This document shows, piece by piece, positions 7,360 through 13,421 of a DNA stretch of 13,421 nt. The DNA comes from Prevotella sp. Lineage in GTDB: Bacteria; Bacteroidota; Bacteroidia; Bacteroidales; Bacteroidaceae. Both the position numbers and the translations under genes were made by a program. The first letter of the stretch is position 1. Each line of letters starts with the position of its first letter. The stretch lies in contig JAFRZC010000193.1 of NCBI GenBank assembly GCA_017442765.1, positions 1 to 13,421 on the forward strand, in the 5' to 3' direction. The notes beneath the pieces were generated by a model that was given only the letters and a program-made list of their open reading frames with translations, did no database searches and was not told the DNA's origin.

Positions 7360-7437
7360 AGAGTGGAGAGTGAGAAGTGAGAATAGTTTAACTATTGTCT
7401 TAACTTCTTTAACTCCTTAACTCCTTTAACTCCTTAA
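7360..7437. repeat. Simple-repeat spacer: purine tract and TTAACTCC repeats
   Basis: After the stop codon comes a GAGTG/GAGAAGTG-type purine tract (7360-7383), a 15-nt palindrome AATAGTT-T-AACTATT (7382-7396), and four imperfect 8-9-nt repeats of TTAACTYCT type (7400-7437). No terminator-like hairpin and no TAnnTTTG box is seen. What starts transcription of fmt, 18 nt further on, is therefore unclear. Confidence 0.6.
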
Positions 7438-7454
7438 TATTAAAGATAACTTAT

Positions 7455-8426
7455 ATGACGAAAGATGATTTAAGGATTGTTTTCATGGGTACGCCGGAGT
7501 TTGCGGTGGAATCGCTCAAACGTCTGGTAGAGAACGGATACAAGGTTGTGGCGGTTGTCACACAACCCGATAAGCCCGTAGGCCGTCATGGCTCTGTGTT
7601 GCGGGCACCTGCCGTAAAGGAATATGCGCTCGGCAAAGACATTCCTGTGCTGCAGCCGGAAAAAATGAAAGACCCCGCCTTTATAAAAGCACTTGCATCC
7701 TATAAAGCCGACCTGCAAGTGGTGGTGGCTTTCCGTATGTTACCCGAAATGGTTTGGGCAATGCCGCGCTTCGGCACGTTCAACGTACACGCTGCCCTCC
7801 TGCCGCAATACCGTGGAGCGGCACCCATCAACTGGGCAATCATCAACGGCGAGACCAAGACTGGTGTCACCACATTCTTCCTTGACCACGACATCGACAC
7901 CGGCCGCATCATCATGCAACGGGAGTTTCCCGTTCCCGATGATGCCGACGCAGAATATGTATATGAGGGTTTGATGCACTTAGGCGCGACGGTATGTTTA
8001 GAAACGGTTGACCGCATCATCGAGCACGACGGAAATATTGAAACCACAGCACAAGCCTCTCCACTCCATTCTCCCCTAAAGACTGCCCCCAAGCTCTTCA
8101 ACGAAACGTGCAAGATTGACTGGAACCAGCCGGCAAAAAAGGTCTATGACTTCATTCGCGGACTCAGCCCATATCCGGGCGCATGGTCGGAAGCCTGCCC
8201 CCTCCCTGAAGGGAAAGGCGCGACGATAAAAGTCTATCAGACGAAGAAGACAGGAAGACGGACTTCGGCTATGCCGGGCAATATCCTTATCGAACGAAAC
8301 CAACTCTTTGTTGCCACTGCCGACGAGTGGCTTGAGCTGCAACTCATACAACCCGCGGGAAAGAAACGTATGCTTGCGTCTGAATATGTTAACGGGTTGA
8401 AAAATAAAACATTACAATTAATGTAA
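7455..8426 (+). CDS. fmt: Methionyl-tRNA formyltransferase
   Basis: The enzyme transfers a formyl group from 10-formyltetrahydrofolate to the amino group of initiator Met-tRNA in the cytosol, enabling bacterial translation initiation. The 323 residues have the usual length. The N-terminal Rossmann-type domain opens with RIVFMGTPEFAVESL. The active-site trio is N110, H112 (FNVHAALLP) and D148 (DIDTG), equivalent to E. coli N106, H108 and D144. The folate-binding loop is LLPQYRGAAPINWAI. The C-terminal OB-like domain starts near APKLFNETCKIDW and contains GLSPYPGAW. The ATG at 7455 is the only sensible start. tsaC follows after 13 nt, so the two are probably cotranscribed. A pyrimidine-rich stretch at 8056-8077 (ASPLHSPLK) shares a 10-mer with the reverse complement of the purine tract upstream. 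Confidence 0.97.
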   Translation: MTKDDLRIVFMGTPEFAVESLKRLVENGYKVVAVVTQPDKPVGRHGSVLRAPAVKEYALGKDIPVLQPEKMKDPAFIKALASYKADLQVVVAFRMLPEMVWAMPRFGTFNVHAALLPQYRGAAPINWAIINGETKTGVTTFFLDHDIDTGRIIMQREFPVPDDADAEYVYEGLMHLGATVCLETVDRIIEHDGNIETTAQASPLHSPLKTAPKLFNETCKIDWNQPAKKVYDFIRGLSPYPGAWSEACPLPEGKGATIKVYQTKKTGRRTSAMPGNILIERNQLFVATADEWLELQLIQPAGKKRMLASEYVNGLKNKTLQLM

Positions 8427-8439
8427 CCATAAACCCATT

Positions 8440-9009
8440 ATGACCATACAGGAAGATGTAAAGAATGCGATAGAGGTGATGCGCAGTGGCGGCATTATCC
8501 TCTACCCTACTGATACGATTTGGGGCATCGGTTGCGATGCCACTAATGCGGAAGCCGTCGCCAAGGTCTATGCGCTCAAACAACGGAATGACTCCAAGGC
8601 GATGATTTGCCTTGTCGATTCCGATGCACGCCTAAGCCGTTACGTACGCGGCGTGCCTGAAGTAGCCTGGGACATTATGGAACTGGCGACAAACCCCACC
8701 ACACTCATTCTTGACGGAGCCGTAAACCTCGCCCCAAACCTCATTGCATCGGACGGCAGCATTGCCATGCGCATTACACACGAGGAGTTTTCACGTGAGC
8801 TCTGCTATCGCTTCCAGAAACCTATTGTGAGCACGAGTGCCAACATCAGCGGACAGCCATCTCCGCAGAACTACCGCGACATCAGTCAAGACATTATCGA
8901 CGGTGTGGATTACGTCTGTCACAGCCGCCGACAGGAACACAAGCCACATAATCCCAGCAGCATCATCCGACTGACGGCAGACGGAACGGTGGAGATTGTA
9001 AGGAAGTGA
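8440..9009 (+). CDS. tsaC: L-threonylcarbamoyladenylate synthase (YrdC/Sua5 domain)
   Basis: This protein makes threonylcarbamoyl-AMP from threonine, bicarbonate and ATP, the first step of t6A37 modification in tRNAs that read ANN codons. Its 189 residues correspond to the short, YrdC-only form, without the Sua5 extension. Visible signatures: GGIILYPTDTIWGIGCDA near residues 17-34, the K-x-R nucleotide/substrate patch LKQRNDSKAM near 46-55, and STSANISGQPSP near 131-142, all typical of YrdC folds. It lies 13 nt after fmt. The CLC gene follows after 57 nt, or 24 nt if that gene uses a TTG start. All three are in the same orientation, suggesting an operon. fmt and tsaC both serve tRNA function. 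The symbol could equally be given as ywlC or sua5. Confidence 0.95.
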   Translation: MTIQEDVKNAIEVMRSGGIILYPTDTIWGIGCDATNAEAVAKVYALKQRNDSKAMICLVDSDARLSRYVRGVPEVAWDIMELATNPTTLILDGAVNLAPNLIASDGSIAMRITHEEFSRELCYRFQKPIVSTSANISGQPSPQNYRDISQDIIDGVDYVCHSRRQEHKPHNPSSIIRLTADGTVEIVRK

Positions 9010-9010
9010 A

Positions 9011-9037
9011 AAATGATAATTGAAAGTTGAAAATTGA
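9011..9037. repeat. AATTG-type AT-rich simple repeat between tsaC and clc
   Basis: The spacer contains GATAATTGAAAGTTGAAAATTG, a short-period repeat built on AATTG. A similar repeat makes up the core of the engB/glucokinase promoter region (11451-11483). It contains the TTG that would be the alternative start of the CLC gene. Confidence 0.5.
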
Positions 9038-9066
9038 AGAGAGAAGCATTTAATTTTATCAACAAG

Positions 9067-10803
9067 ATGAGCCAGCGGCAGCACATGCTCTTGCTGTCGT
9101 TCCTCGTCGGGCTGCTTGCTTCCATTGCGGCGTGGCTGCTCCATACGCTGATCAGGCTCATTCAACAGTTGCTGACACAAGGATTCCATTCCGACAGGTT
9201 CAACTGGCTCTATCTGGTCTTTCCCGTTGTGGGCATCTGGCTCACGTCGCTCTTCGTGAAATACATTGTCAAAGACAATATCTCGCATGGTATCACCCGC
9301 ATCCTCTATGCCATCTCCCGTCGCAACTCCCATCTGCGGCCGCACAACTGCTGGACAAGTGTCGTCGCGGCAGCCGTTACTATCGGCTTCGGCGGCTCCG
9401 TTGGCGCCGAGGCTCCCATTGTGCTTACAGGTTCGGCCATCGGAAGCAATCTTGGCCGATTCTTCAAAATAGACAAGAAAATGTTGCTTGTGCTTGTCGG
9501 CTGCGGAGCCTCGGCAGCCATCGCAGGCATTTTCAAAGCCCCTATCGCCGGACTTGTCTTCACGCTCGAAGTACTCATGGTAGATCTCAGCATGGCCTCG
9601 CTTCTGCCCATACTAACCGCCAGTGTTACGGCCACATGCTTCACGTATGTGTTAACTGGAACAAATGCGCTTTTTACTTTTCAGGAGCAGGACATCTGGA
9701 CTATACAACATCTCCTCCCGACATTGTTGCTGGGCATCTTCTGCGCTGTTGTGAGCTTGTATTTCATCCACGCGATGAGTTTCTGTGAGAGCATTTTTGA
9801 ACGGATGAAAGAGCATCGTTATCTCCGTCTGTTGATAGGCGCAGTGGTGCTCAGCATACTCATCTTCCTCTTTCCCTCGCTCTATGGTGAAGGCTACACC
9901 GCCATCAACACGCTGCTCAACGGCACAAGCATGGCAGACTGGAGCACATTGCTATCGGGGTCTCTTTTCTCCGGCCAACTCCACCTGTTGACTATTTACC
10001 TTGCCCTCGTCATCCTGACAAAGGCCATCGCCACGTCGGCCACCAACGGAGCGGGCGGTGTCGGCGGAACCTTCGCCCCGTCGCTCTTCGTCGGCGCGTT
10101 CTCGGGATTTCTCTTCTCAAGAGTCTGGAATGTCAACCACCTCGGCCAGCCGTTCACGGAAAGCAATGCCACCCTGCTCGGTATGGCCGGAGTCATGGCC
10201 GCCGTGATGCACGCCCCTCTCACCGGCATCTTCCTCATCGCAGAGACCACTGGCGGATACAGCCTGCTCATACCGCTCATTATCGTCAGTCTCAGTGCCG
10301 TGCTCGTCATCAGCATTTTCCAGCCCCATAGCATCTACGCCACACGACTGGCCCGGCAGGGCAAGCTCATCACCCACCATACCGACCAGTCGGTGCTGAC
10401 CTTGATGAGCATCCACGAACTCATCGAGACCGACTACACGCCTGTCCATCCCGACACGACACTCGGTCAGCTTGTGCACGTTATCAGTCACAGCCGGTCA
10501 TCATTCATTCCCGTTACAGATACTGGCGGCACGCTCATCGGACATATTGACATCACGCGCGTCCGCCACATCATGTTCCGCACCGAGCTCTACCAGCGGT
10601 TTACCGTCGGGCAGCTGATGCTTCCGCCCCCTGCTGCACTTACGACGACCGACCCCATGAGTCTCGTCATGGAAAAGTTTGAGCAGACAGGTCTTCCCTA
10701 TCTGCCCGTTGTCGATGCCGAAGACCGTCTGAAAGGCTACCTCTCACGAACACAGGTCTATAGCACCTATCGACAAATGGTTGCCGACTTCTCTACGGAG
10801 TAG
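9067..10803 (+). CDS. CLC-family chloride channel or Cl-/H+ antiporter with two CBS domains
   Basis: An inner-membrane anion transporter of the CLC family, 578 residues from the ATG at 9067. A TTG at 9034 extends the frame but falls in an AT-rich repeat, so I prefer 9067. Seen, in this numbering: many hydrophobic helices over residues 8-420; GFGGSVGAEAP with the gating Glu E115 (E148 in E. coli ClcA); GGTFAPSLFVG at 333-343 (the GxFxP filter motif); and a Tyr at 424 matching Y445. The internal proton Glu (E203) is Val here (LEVLM, V169), as in animal CLC channels, and the GSGIP serine position reads SHGIT. Two CBS domains follow, roughly 444-499 and 514-569, which usually bind adenine nucleotides and tune gating. 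Last gene of the likely fmt-tsaC-clc operon; its 3' end overlaps engB by 11 bp. Channel versus antiporter cannot be settled here. Confidence 0.93.
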   Translation: MSQRQHMLLLSFLVGLLASIAAWLLHTLIRLIQQLLTQGFHSDRFNWLYLVFPVVGIWLTSLFVKYIVKDNISHGITRILYAISRRNSHLRPHNCWTSVVAAAVTIGFGGSVGAEAPIVLTGSAIGSNLGRFFKIDKKMLLVLVGCGASAAIAGIFKAPIAGLVFTLEVLMVDLSMASLLPILTASVTATCFTYVLTGTNALFTFQEQDIWTIQHLLPTLLLGIFCAVVSLYFIHAMSFCESIFERMKEHRYLRLLIGAVVLSILIFLFPSLYGEGYTAINTLLNGTSMADWSTLLSGSLFSGQLHLLTIYLALVILTKAIATSATNGAGGVGGTFAPSLFVGAFSGFLFSRVWNVNHLGQPFTESNATLLGMAGVMAAVMHAPLTGIFLIAETTGGYSLLIPLIIVSLSAVLVISIFQPHSIYATRLARQGKLITHHTDQSVLTLMSIHELIETDYTPVHPDTTLGQLVHVISHSRSSFIPVTDTGGTLIGHIDITRVRHIMFRTELYQRFTVGQLMLPPPAALTTTDPMSLVMEKFEQTGLPYLPVVDAEDRLKGYLSRTQVYSTYRQMVADFSTE

Positions 10804-11407
10804 ATTCACCTCCCACTTCTTTAATAATCTTCCCGATATAGTCCAGCATCTCGTCGCGGCCGGTTCGTGCCGTCGCACTCGTGATGAGGTAAGGCGGCAA
10901 CTCTTCCCAGCGGTCAAGAAGGGCTTTCATCCATTCCTCGGTATTTTGCCTGGCTTTGACGGTTCCCAACTTGTCTGCCTTCGTAAAGACTATAGTGAAA
11001 GGGATGCCACTTTCGCCGAGCCAGTCGACAAATTCCCTATCAACAGCCTGCTGAGGGTGACAGATGTCGATAAGCACAAAAAGATTAACCAGCTGCCGAC
11101 GCTGCAAAATATAGGAAGTGATAAGTTGCTGGAGCTTCTGCTGTACAGTCTTGGAGCGTTTGGCGTAGCCATAGCCGGGCAAATCTACAAGGTACCATTG
11201 GTTGTTAATAAGAAAGTGGTTGATGAGCAGTGTCTTTCCCGGCGTGGCTGAGGTTTTGGCGAGGGCTTTGCGGCCGGTAAGCATGTTGATAAGACTCGAT
11301 TTCCCCACATTAGAACGGCCTATGAAAGCGAACTCAGGCTTGGTATCGTTTGGACACTGGCCGACGGTGGCGGACGAGATGGTGAATGTTGCAGTCTTGA
11401 TTTGCAT
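10793..11407 (-). CDS. engB: Ribosome biogenesis GTP-binding protein EngB (YihA/YsxC)
   Basis: A small Era/TrmE-type GTPase of 204 residues involved in large ribosomal subunit assembly. All five G motifs are visible: G1 GRSNVGKSS at about 28-36, G2 TPGKT, G3 DLPGYG, G4 TKADK and G5 SATARTG. The start is the ATG at 11407 (MQIKTATFTISSATVGQCP), the usual start in this family. The open frame continues upstream to 11566 but runs through the AT-rich promoter palindrome and encodes low-complexity sequence, so I reject that extension. Its own -7 box TATCTTTG lies at 11445-11438, giving a leader of about 20-25 nt. Its last 11 bp overlap the end of the CLC gene on the other strand. Confidence 0.96.
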   Translation of the reverse strand: MQIKTATFTISSATVGQCPNDTKPEFAFIGRSNVGKSSLINMLTGRKALAKTSATPGKTLLINHFLINNQWYLVDLPGYGYAKRSKTVQQKLQQLITSYILQRRQLVNLFVLIDICHPQQAVDREFVDWLGESGIPFTIVFTKADKLGTVKARQNTEEWMKALLDRWEELPPYLITSATARTGRDEMLDYIGKIIKEVGGESTP

Positions 11408-11436
11408 GTATTTATGTAAAAAATATTTAATCCGAT

Positions 11437-11498
11437 GCAAAGATATAAAATAATTGATAATTGACAATTGATAATTGATAATTATTTTATATCTTTGC
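11437..11498. promoter_or_regulatory. Symmetric divergent promoter (engB and glucokinase) in a 62-bp palindrome
   Basis: The arms 11437-11455 and 11480-11498 are perfect 19-bp inverted repeats (GCAAAGATATAAAATAATT and its complement). The dyad centre is in CAATTG at 11465-11470. Across the whole 62 bp, 26 of 31 pairs match. Each strand reads TTG-19 nt-TATCTTTG: plus-strand TTG 11468-11470 and box 11490-11497; minus-strand TTG 11467-11465 and box 11445-11438. Both agree with the Bacteroidota -33/-7 consensus. The two -33 elements abut at the centre, so the polymerases would compete for the site. Confidence 0.8.
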
Positions 11499-11574
11499 AA
11501 ACAGAACTGAAAAAATAGGAGTCGGCGTTTCCCACGTCGCAGAAAATCAGAATTACTAACAACCAATTTGAATT

Positions 11575-12552
11575 ATGGAACAGCAACCAACAATGAAGCC
11601 GTATGTTATCGGCTTAGACCTTGGCGGAACGAATTCCGTCTTCGGCATCGTGGACAGTCGTGGCGAAATCAAGGCCACCACTGCAATCAAGACACAAGGC
11701 TATGAGAAAGTAGATGACTATGTGGATGCTTCTGTCGAGGCACTGCAAATCATCATCGAGCAGGTGGGCGGCATCGACCAGATCAAGGCCATGGGCATCG
11801 GTGCGCCGAACGGCAATTATTACAACGGAACTATCGAGTTTGCACCCAACCTCTCTTGGGGCCATGACGGTATCGTGCCGCTGGCCAAGATGTTCAGCGA
11901 CCGTCTGGGCATTCCCGTAGCCCTAACCAACGATGCCAACGCCGCTGCCATCGGTGAGATGACATACGGCGTAGCACGCGGTATGAAGAATTTTATCGTC
12001 ATCACCCTCGGCACGGGCGTAGGCTCAGGTATCGTCATCAACGGACAGCTTGTCTATGGCTGCGACGGTTTTGCCGGTGAGCTCGGACACGTCATCGTAC
12101 GCCGCGAGGGCGGACGCAGCTGCGGATGCGGTCGGCACGGTTGTCTCGAGGCCTATTGCTCGGCTACGGGTGTTGCCCGCACCGCCCGTGAGCTGCTCAG
12201 CTCTACCGATGAGCCGTCACTGCTCCGCGAGATGAATCCCGATGACATCACCTCGCTCGACGTGTCCATCGCAGCCGGGAAGGGCGATGCCCTTGCCAAG
12301 CGCATCTACGAGTTCACAGGAAAGATGCTCGGAGAAGCCTGTGCCGACTTTGCCGCCTTCTCCTCGCCCGAGGCATTCATCTTCTTCGGTGGACTGACCA
12401 AGGCTGGCGACCTCATCATGGAGCCCATCAAGAAAGCATATAACGACAAAGTGCTTAACATCTTCAAAGGCAAGGCACAATTCCTCGTCAGCGGTCTCGA
12501 CGGTGCATCCACAGCGGTACTCGGCGCCTCTGCCATCGGCTGGGAGATGTGA
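11575..12552 (+). CDS. ROK-family glucokinase (RokA-like)
   Basis: A cytosolic sugar kinase of the ROK family; the likely reaction is ATP-dependent phosphorylation of glucose to glucose 6-phosphate. The 325 residues show the ATP-binding phosphate-1 loop GLDLGGTN at 13-20, the catalytic Asp in TNDANAAA (D120), LGTGVGSGI at 145-153, GELGH at 168-172 with the zinc-ligand H172, and the ROK zinc motif CGCGRHGCLE with C183, C185 and C190, then E192. No N-terminal helix-turn-helix is present, so it is a kinase and not a ROK repressor. The start is the ATG at 11575; M7 is an alternative. The leader from the divergent promoter is about 70 nt. In Bacteroides fragilis a ROK kinase, RokA, is a main glucokinase, which fits. 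N-acetylhexosamine kinase activity cannot be excluded from sequence. Confidence 0.93.
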   Translation: MEQQPTMKPYVIGLDLGGTNSVFGIVDSRGEIKATTAIKTQGYEKVDDYVDASVEALQIIIEQVGGIDQIKAMGIGAPNGNYYNGTIEFAPNLSWGHDGIVPLAKMFSDRLGIPVALTNDANAAAIGEMTYGVARGMKNFIVITLGTGVGSGIVINGQLVYGCDGFAGELGHVIVRREGGRSCGCGRHGCLEAYCSATGVARTARELLSSTDEPSLLREMNPDDITSLDVSIAAGKGDALAKRIYEFTGKMLGEACADFAAFSSPEAFIFFGGLTKAGDLIMEPIKKAYNDKVLNIFKGKAQFLVSGLDGASTAVLGASAIGWEM

Positions 12553-12577
12553 CGCCCGCAACCTCACAAGCAACGTC

Positions 12578-12637
12578 CAAAAGACCGTCTTTCGGAAGAA
12601 ATTCTCTAGAGAATTTTCCGCAAAAGACGGTCTTTTG
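12578..12637. terminator. 60-nt palindrome between convergent genes, likely bidirectional terminator
   Basis: The two 30-nt halves (12578-12607 and 12608-12637) are inverted copies. The outer 15 bp (CAAAAGACCGTCTTT and its complement) and the inner ATTCTCT/AGAGAAT pair perfectly, and the middle matches partly. The outer ends give TCTTTTG on both strands, a short T run after a stem. It lies 25 nt past the glucokinase stop and 59 nt past the TPR gene stop, so it can serve both. Nothing else is seen in 12638-12696. Confidence 0.65.
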
Positions 12638-12696
12638 CATGGCGAACGGTATCTGCCTGAAAGCCAATAAGGTAGGAAAAGCCTCTTGTCGGGGAC

Positions 12697-13421
12697 TTAC
12701 ATCTCGTTTTCCTCGACAATGTTTGCCATGAGATGCCGGTCGGCTGTGGTGATGCCCCGGCGGATTAGCAGCCGGCGGTCGGTCTCGAAGAGTACCGCAA
12801 GGTCTTGATGGGTCTTTGGAGCATGCTGAAGACACTGGCGGAAGAGCTGTGCGGCCTCATTAATGTTCTTTTTAAACCATTTGGCATAGCCGGCATTGAG
12901 GTAGTCGTCGGCAGTGACATTGCCACTGCTCAGGATTCTCGCGTAGAGGTCGTCGGCTTTCTGAGTGTTGCCATCGGCGAGATGTGCCCATGCCAGCACA
13001 CGCATTGCCCGCAGGTTGTCAGGATGTTCAAAATGAATTTTATAGAGTATTCCGATGGCTTCTTCTGCCCTCTCGTCGGCTATCAAGGCCATGGCGTAGC
13101 TAAGTTGCAGGTTTAGGTTTTCCGGCATTTTTCCGTTCAGATAGTGGTAGGCCTCGGCTGCCTCGTGGTAATGCCCGAGCCGATACGCCGCCCGTGCATA
13201 TCCTTTACGTGCGGGCAGGTTGTCGGGTTCCTTGTTGATGAGGCTGGCAAAGATTTGCTCGGCCTCTTCGTCGCGATGCATTTGGTGGTGTGCGGTCGAA
13301 TATACAAGCGACGGGGTGCTTTGTGGAGGCTCATTGATGGCAATTATCTCTTCGAAGCGTCCGCGTTTATAGAGATATTTCTCATAATCTTCGTATTGAC
13401 GTGCTATGCCGATGCTTTTCA
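12697..13421 (-). CDS. TPR-repeat protein, C-terminal part (5' end beyond window)
   Basis: The frame is open to the right edge, giving 240 visible residues ending in NIVEENEM. The ATG at 13281 lies inside the frame, and the upstream residues (YEDYEKYLYKRGRFEEIIAI) continue the same helical pattern, so the gene starts outside. The sequence consists of tetratricopeptide-like helix pairs: EEAEQIFASLINKEPDNLPA, GHYHEAAEAYHYLNGKMPEN, ERAEEAIGILYKIHFEHPDN, GNTQKADDLYARIL and NINEAAQLFRQCLQHAPK. Such repeats act as protein-protein scaffolds. No signal peptide, membrane segment or enzymatic motif is visible in this part. No specific function can be assigned. It converges on the glucokinase gene. Confidence 0.8.
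   Translation of the reverse strand, partial: KSIGIARQYEDYEKYLYKRGRFEEIIAINEPPQSTPSLVYSTAHHQMHRDEEAEQIFASLINKEPDNLPARKGYARAAYRLGHYHEAAEAYHYLNGKMPENLNLQLSYAMALIADERAEEAIGILYKIHFEHPDNLRAMRVLAWAHLADGNTQKADDLYARILSSGNVTADDYLNAGYAKWFKKNINEAAQLFRQCLQHAPKTHQDLAVLFETDRRLLIRRGITTADRHLMANIVEENEM

Noticed and set aside
8056..8077. Simple-repeat insertion inside fmt
   Set aside because: The 10-mer shared with the upstream purine tract is suggestive, but Fmt length in this region seems normal, so chance is likely.
11408..11566. 53-codon N-terminal extension of engB
   Set aside because: It would translate the promoter palindrome; the family start MQIKTATF lies at 11407 and follows the -7 box at the right distance.

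Overview
The window looks like a chromosomal segment of a Prevotella-like member of the Bacteroidota. Four things support this. Several promoters carry the Bacteroidota -7 box TAnnTTTG. There is a secreted protein whose tail resembles a type IX secretion sorting domain. There is an AAA-ATPase/PD-(D/E)XK protein of the kind expanded in this phylum. Spacers contain AT-rich and TTAACTCC simple repeats. The species call is inference from sequence character only; no search was run.

Left part (1-3944), all genes on the minus strand. It holds the N-terminal part of an AT-rich membrane acyltransferase (cut by the window edge), a decayed 3' fragment of a second ugd gene, an AAA-ATPase/nuclease-fold gene bracketed by 49-bp direct repeats, and an intact ugd (UDP-glucose 6-dehydrogenase). 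The ancestral order was probably ugd followed by acyltransferase, as at the end of a surface-polysaccharide locus, with the ATPase cassette inserted later. The leader of ugd carries a -7 box, a 14-bp palindrome and a small open frame that may be a gene remnant.

Middle (3945-7454). A 540-nt spacer contains five contiguous 22-bp tandem repeats and a 12-bp inverted repeat. It is followed by a long secreted protein with a PI-specific phospholipase C domain, six Asp-rich FG-GAP/VCBS-type motifs, an Fn3-like domain and a sorting tail. A purine-rich and TTAACTCC-repeat spacer follows.

Right part (7455-13421), mostly housekeeping. fmt, tsaC and a CLC anion transporter gene with two CBS domains form a likely plus-strand operon. 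It meets engB (minus strand) tail to tail with an 11-bp overlap. engB and a ROK-family glucokinase diverge from a strikingly symmetric palindromic region that supplies a -33/-7 pair to each strand. The glucokinase gene converges on a TPR protein gene (5' end beyond the window), with a 60-nt hairpin-forming palindrome between them that could terminate both.

I see no tRNA, rRNA, CRISPR array, recombinase or transposase. The most unusual parts are the ATPase cassette with its flanking repeats and displaced ugd end, and the symmetric bidirectional promoter.
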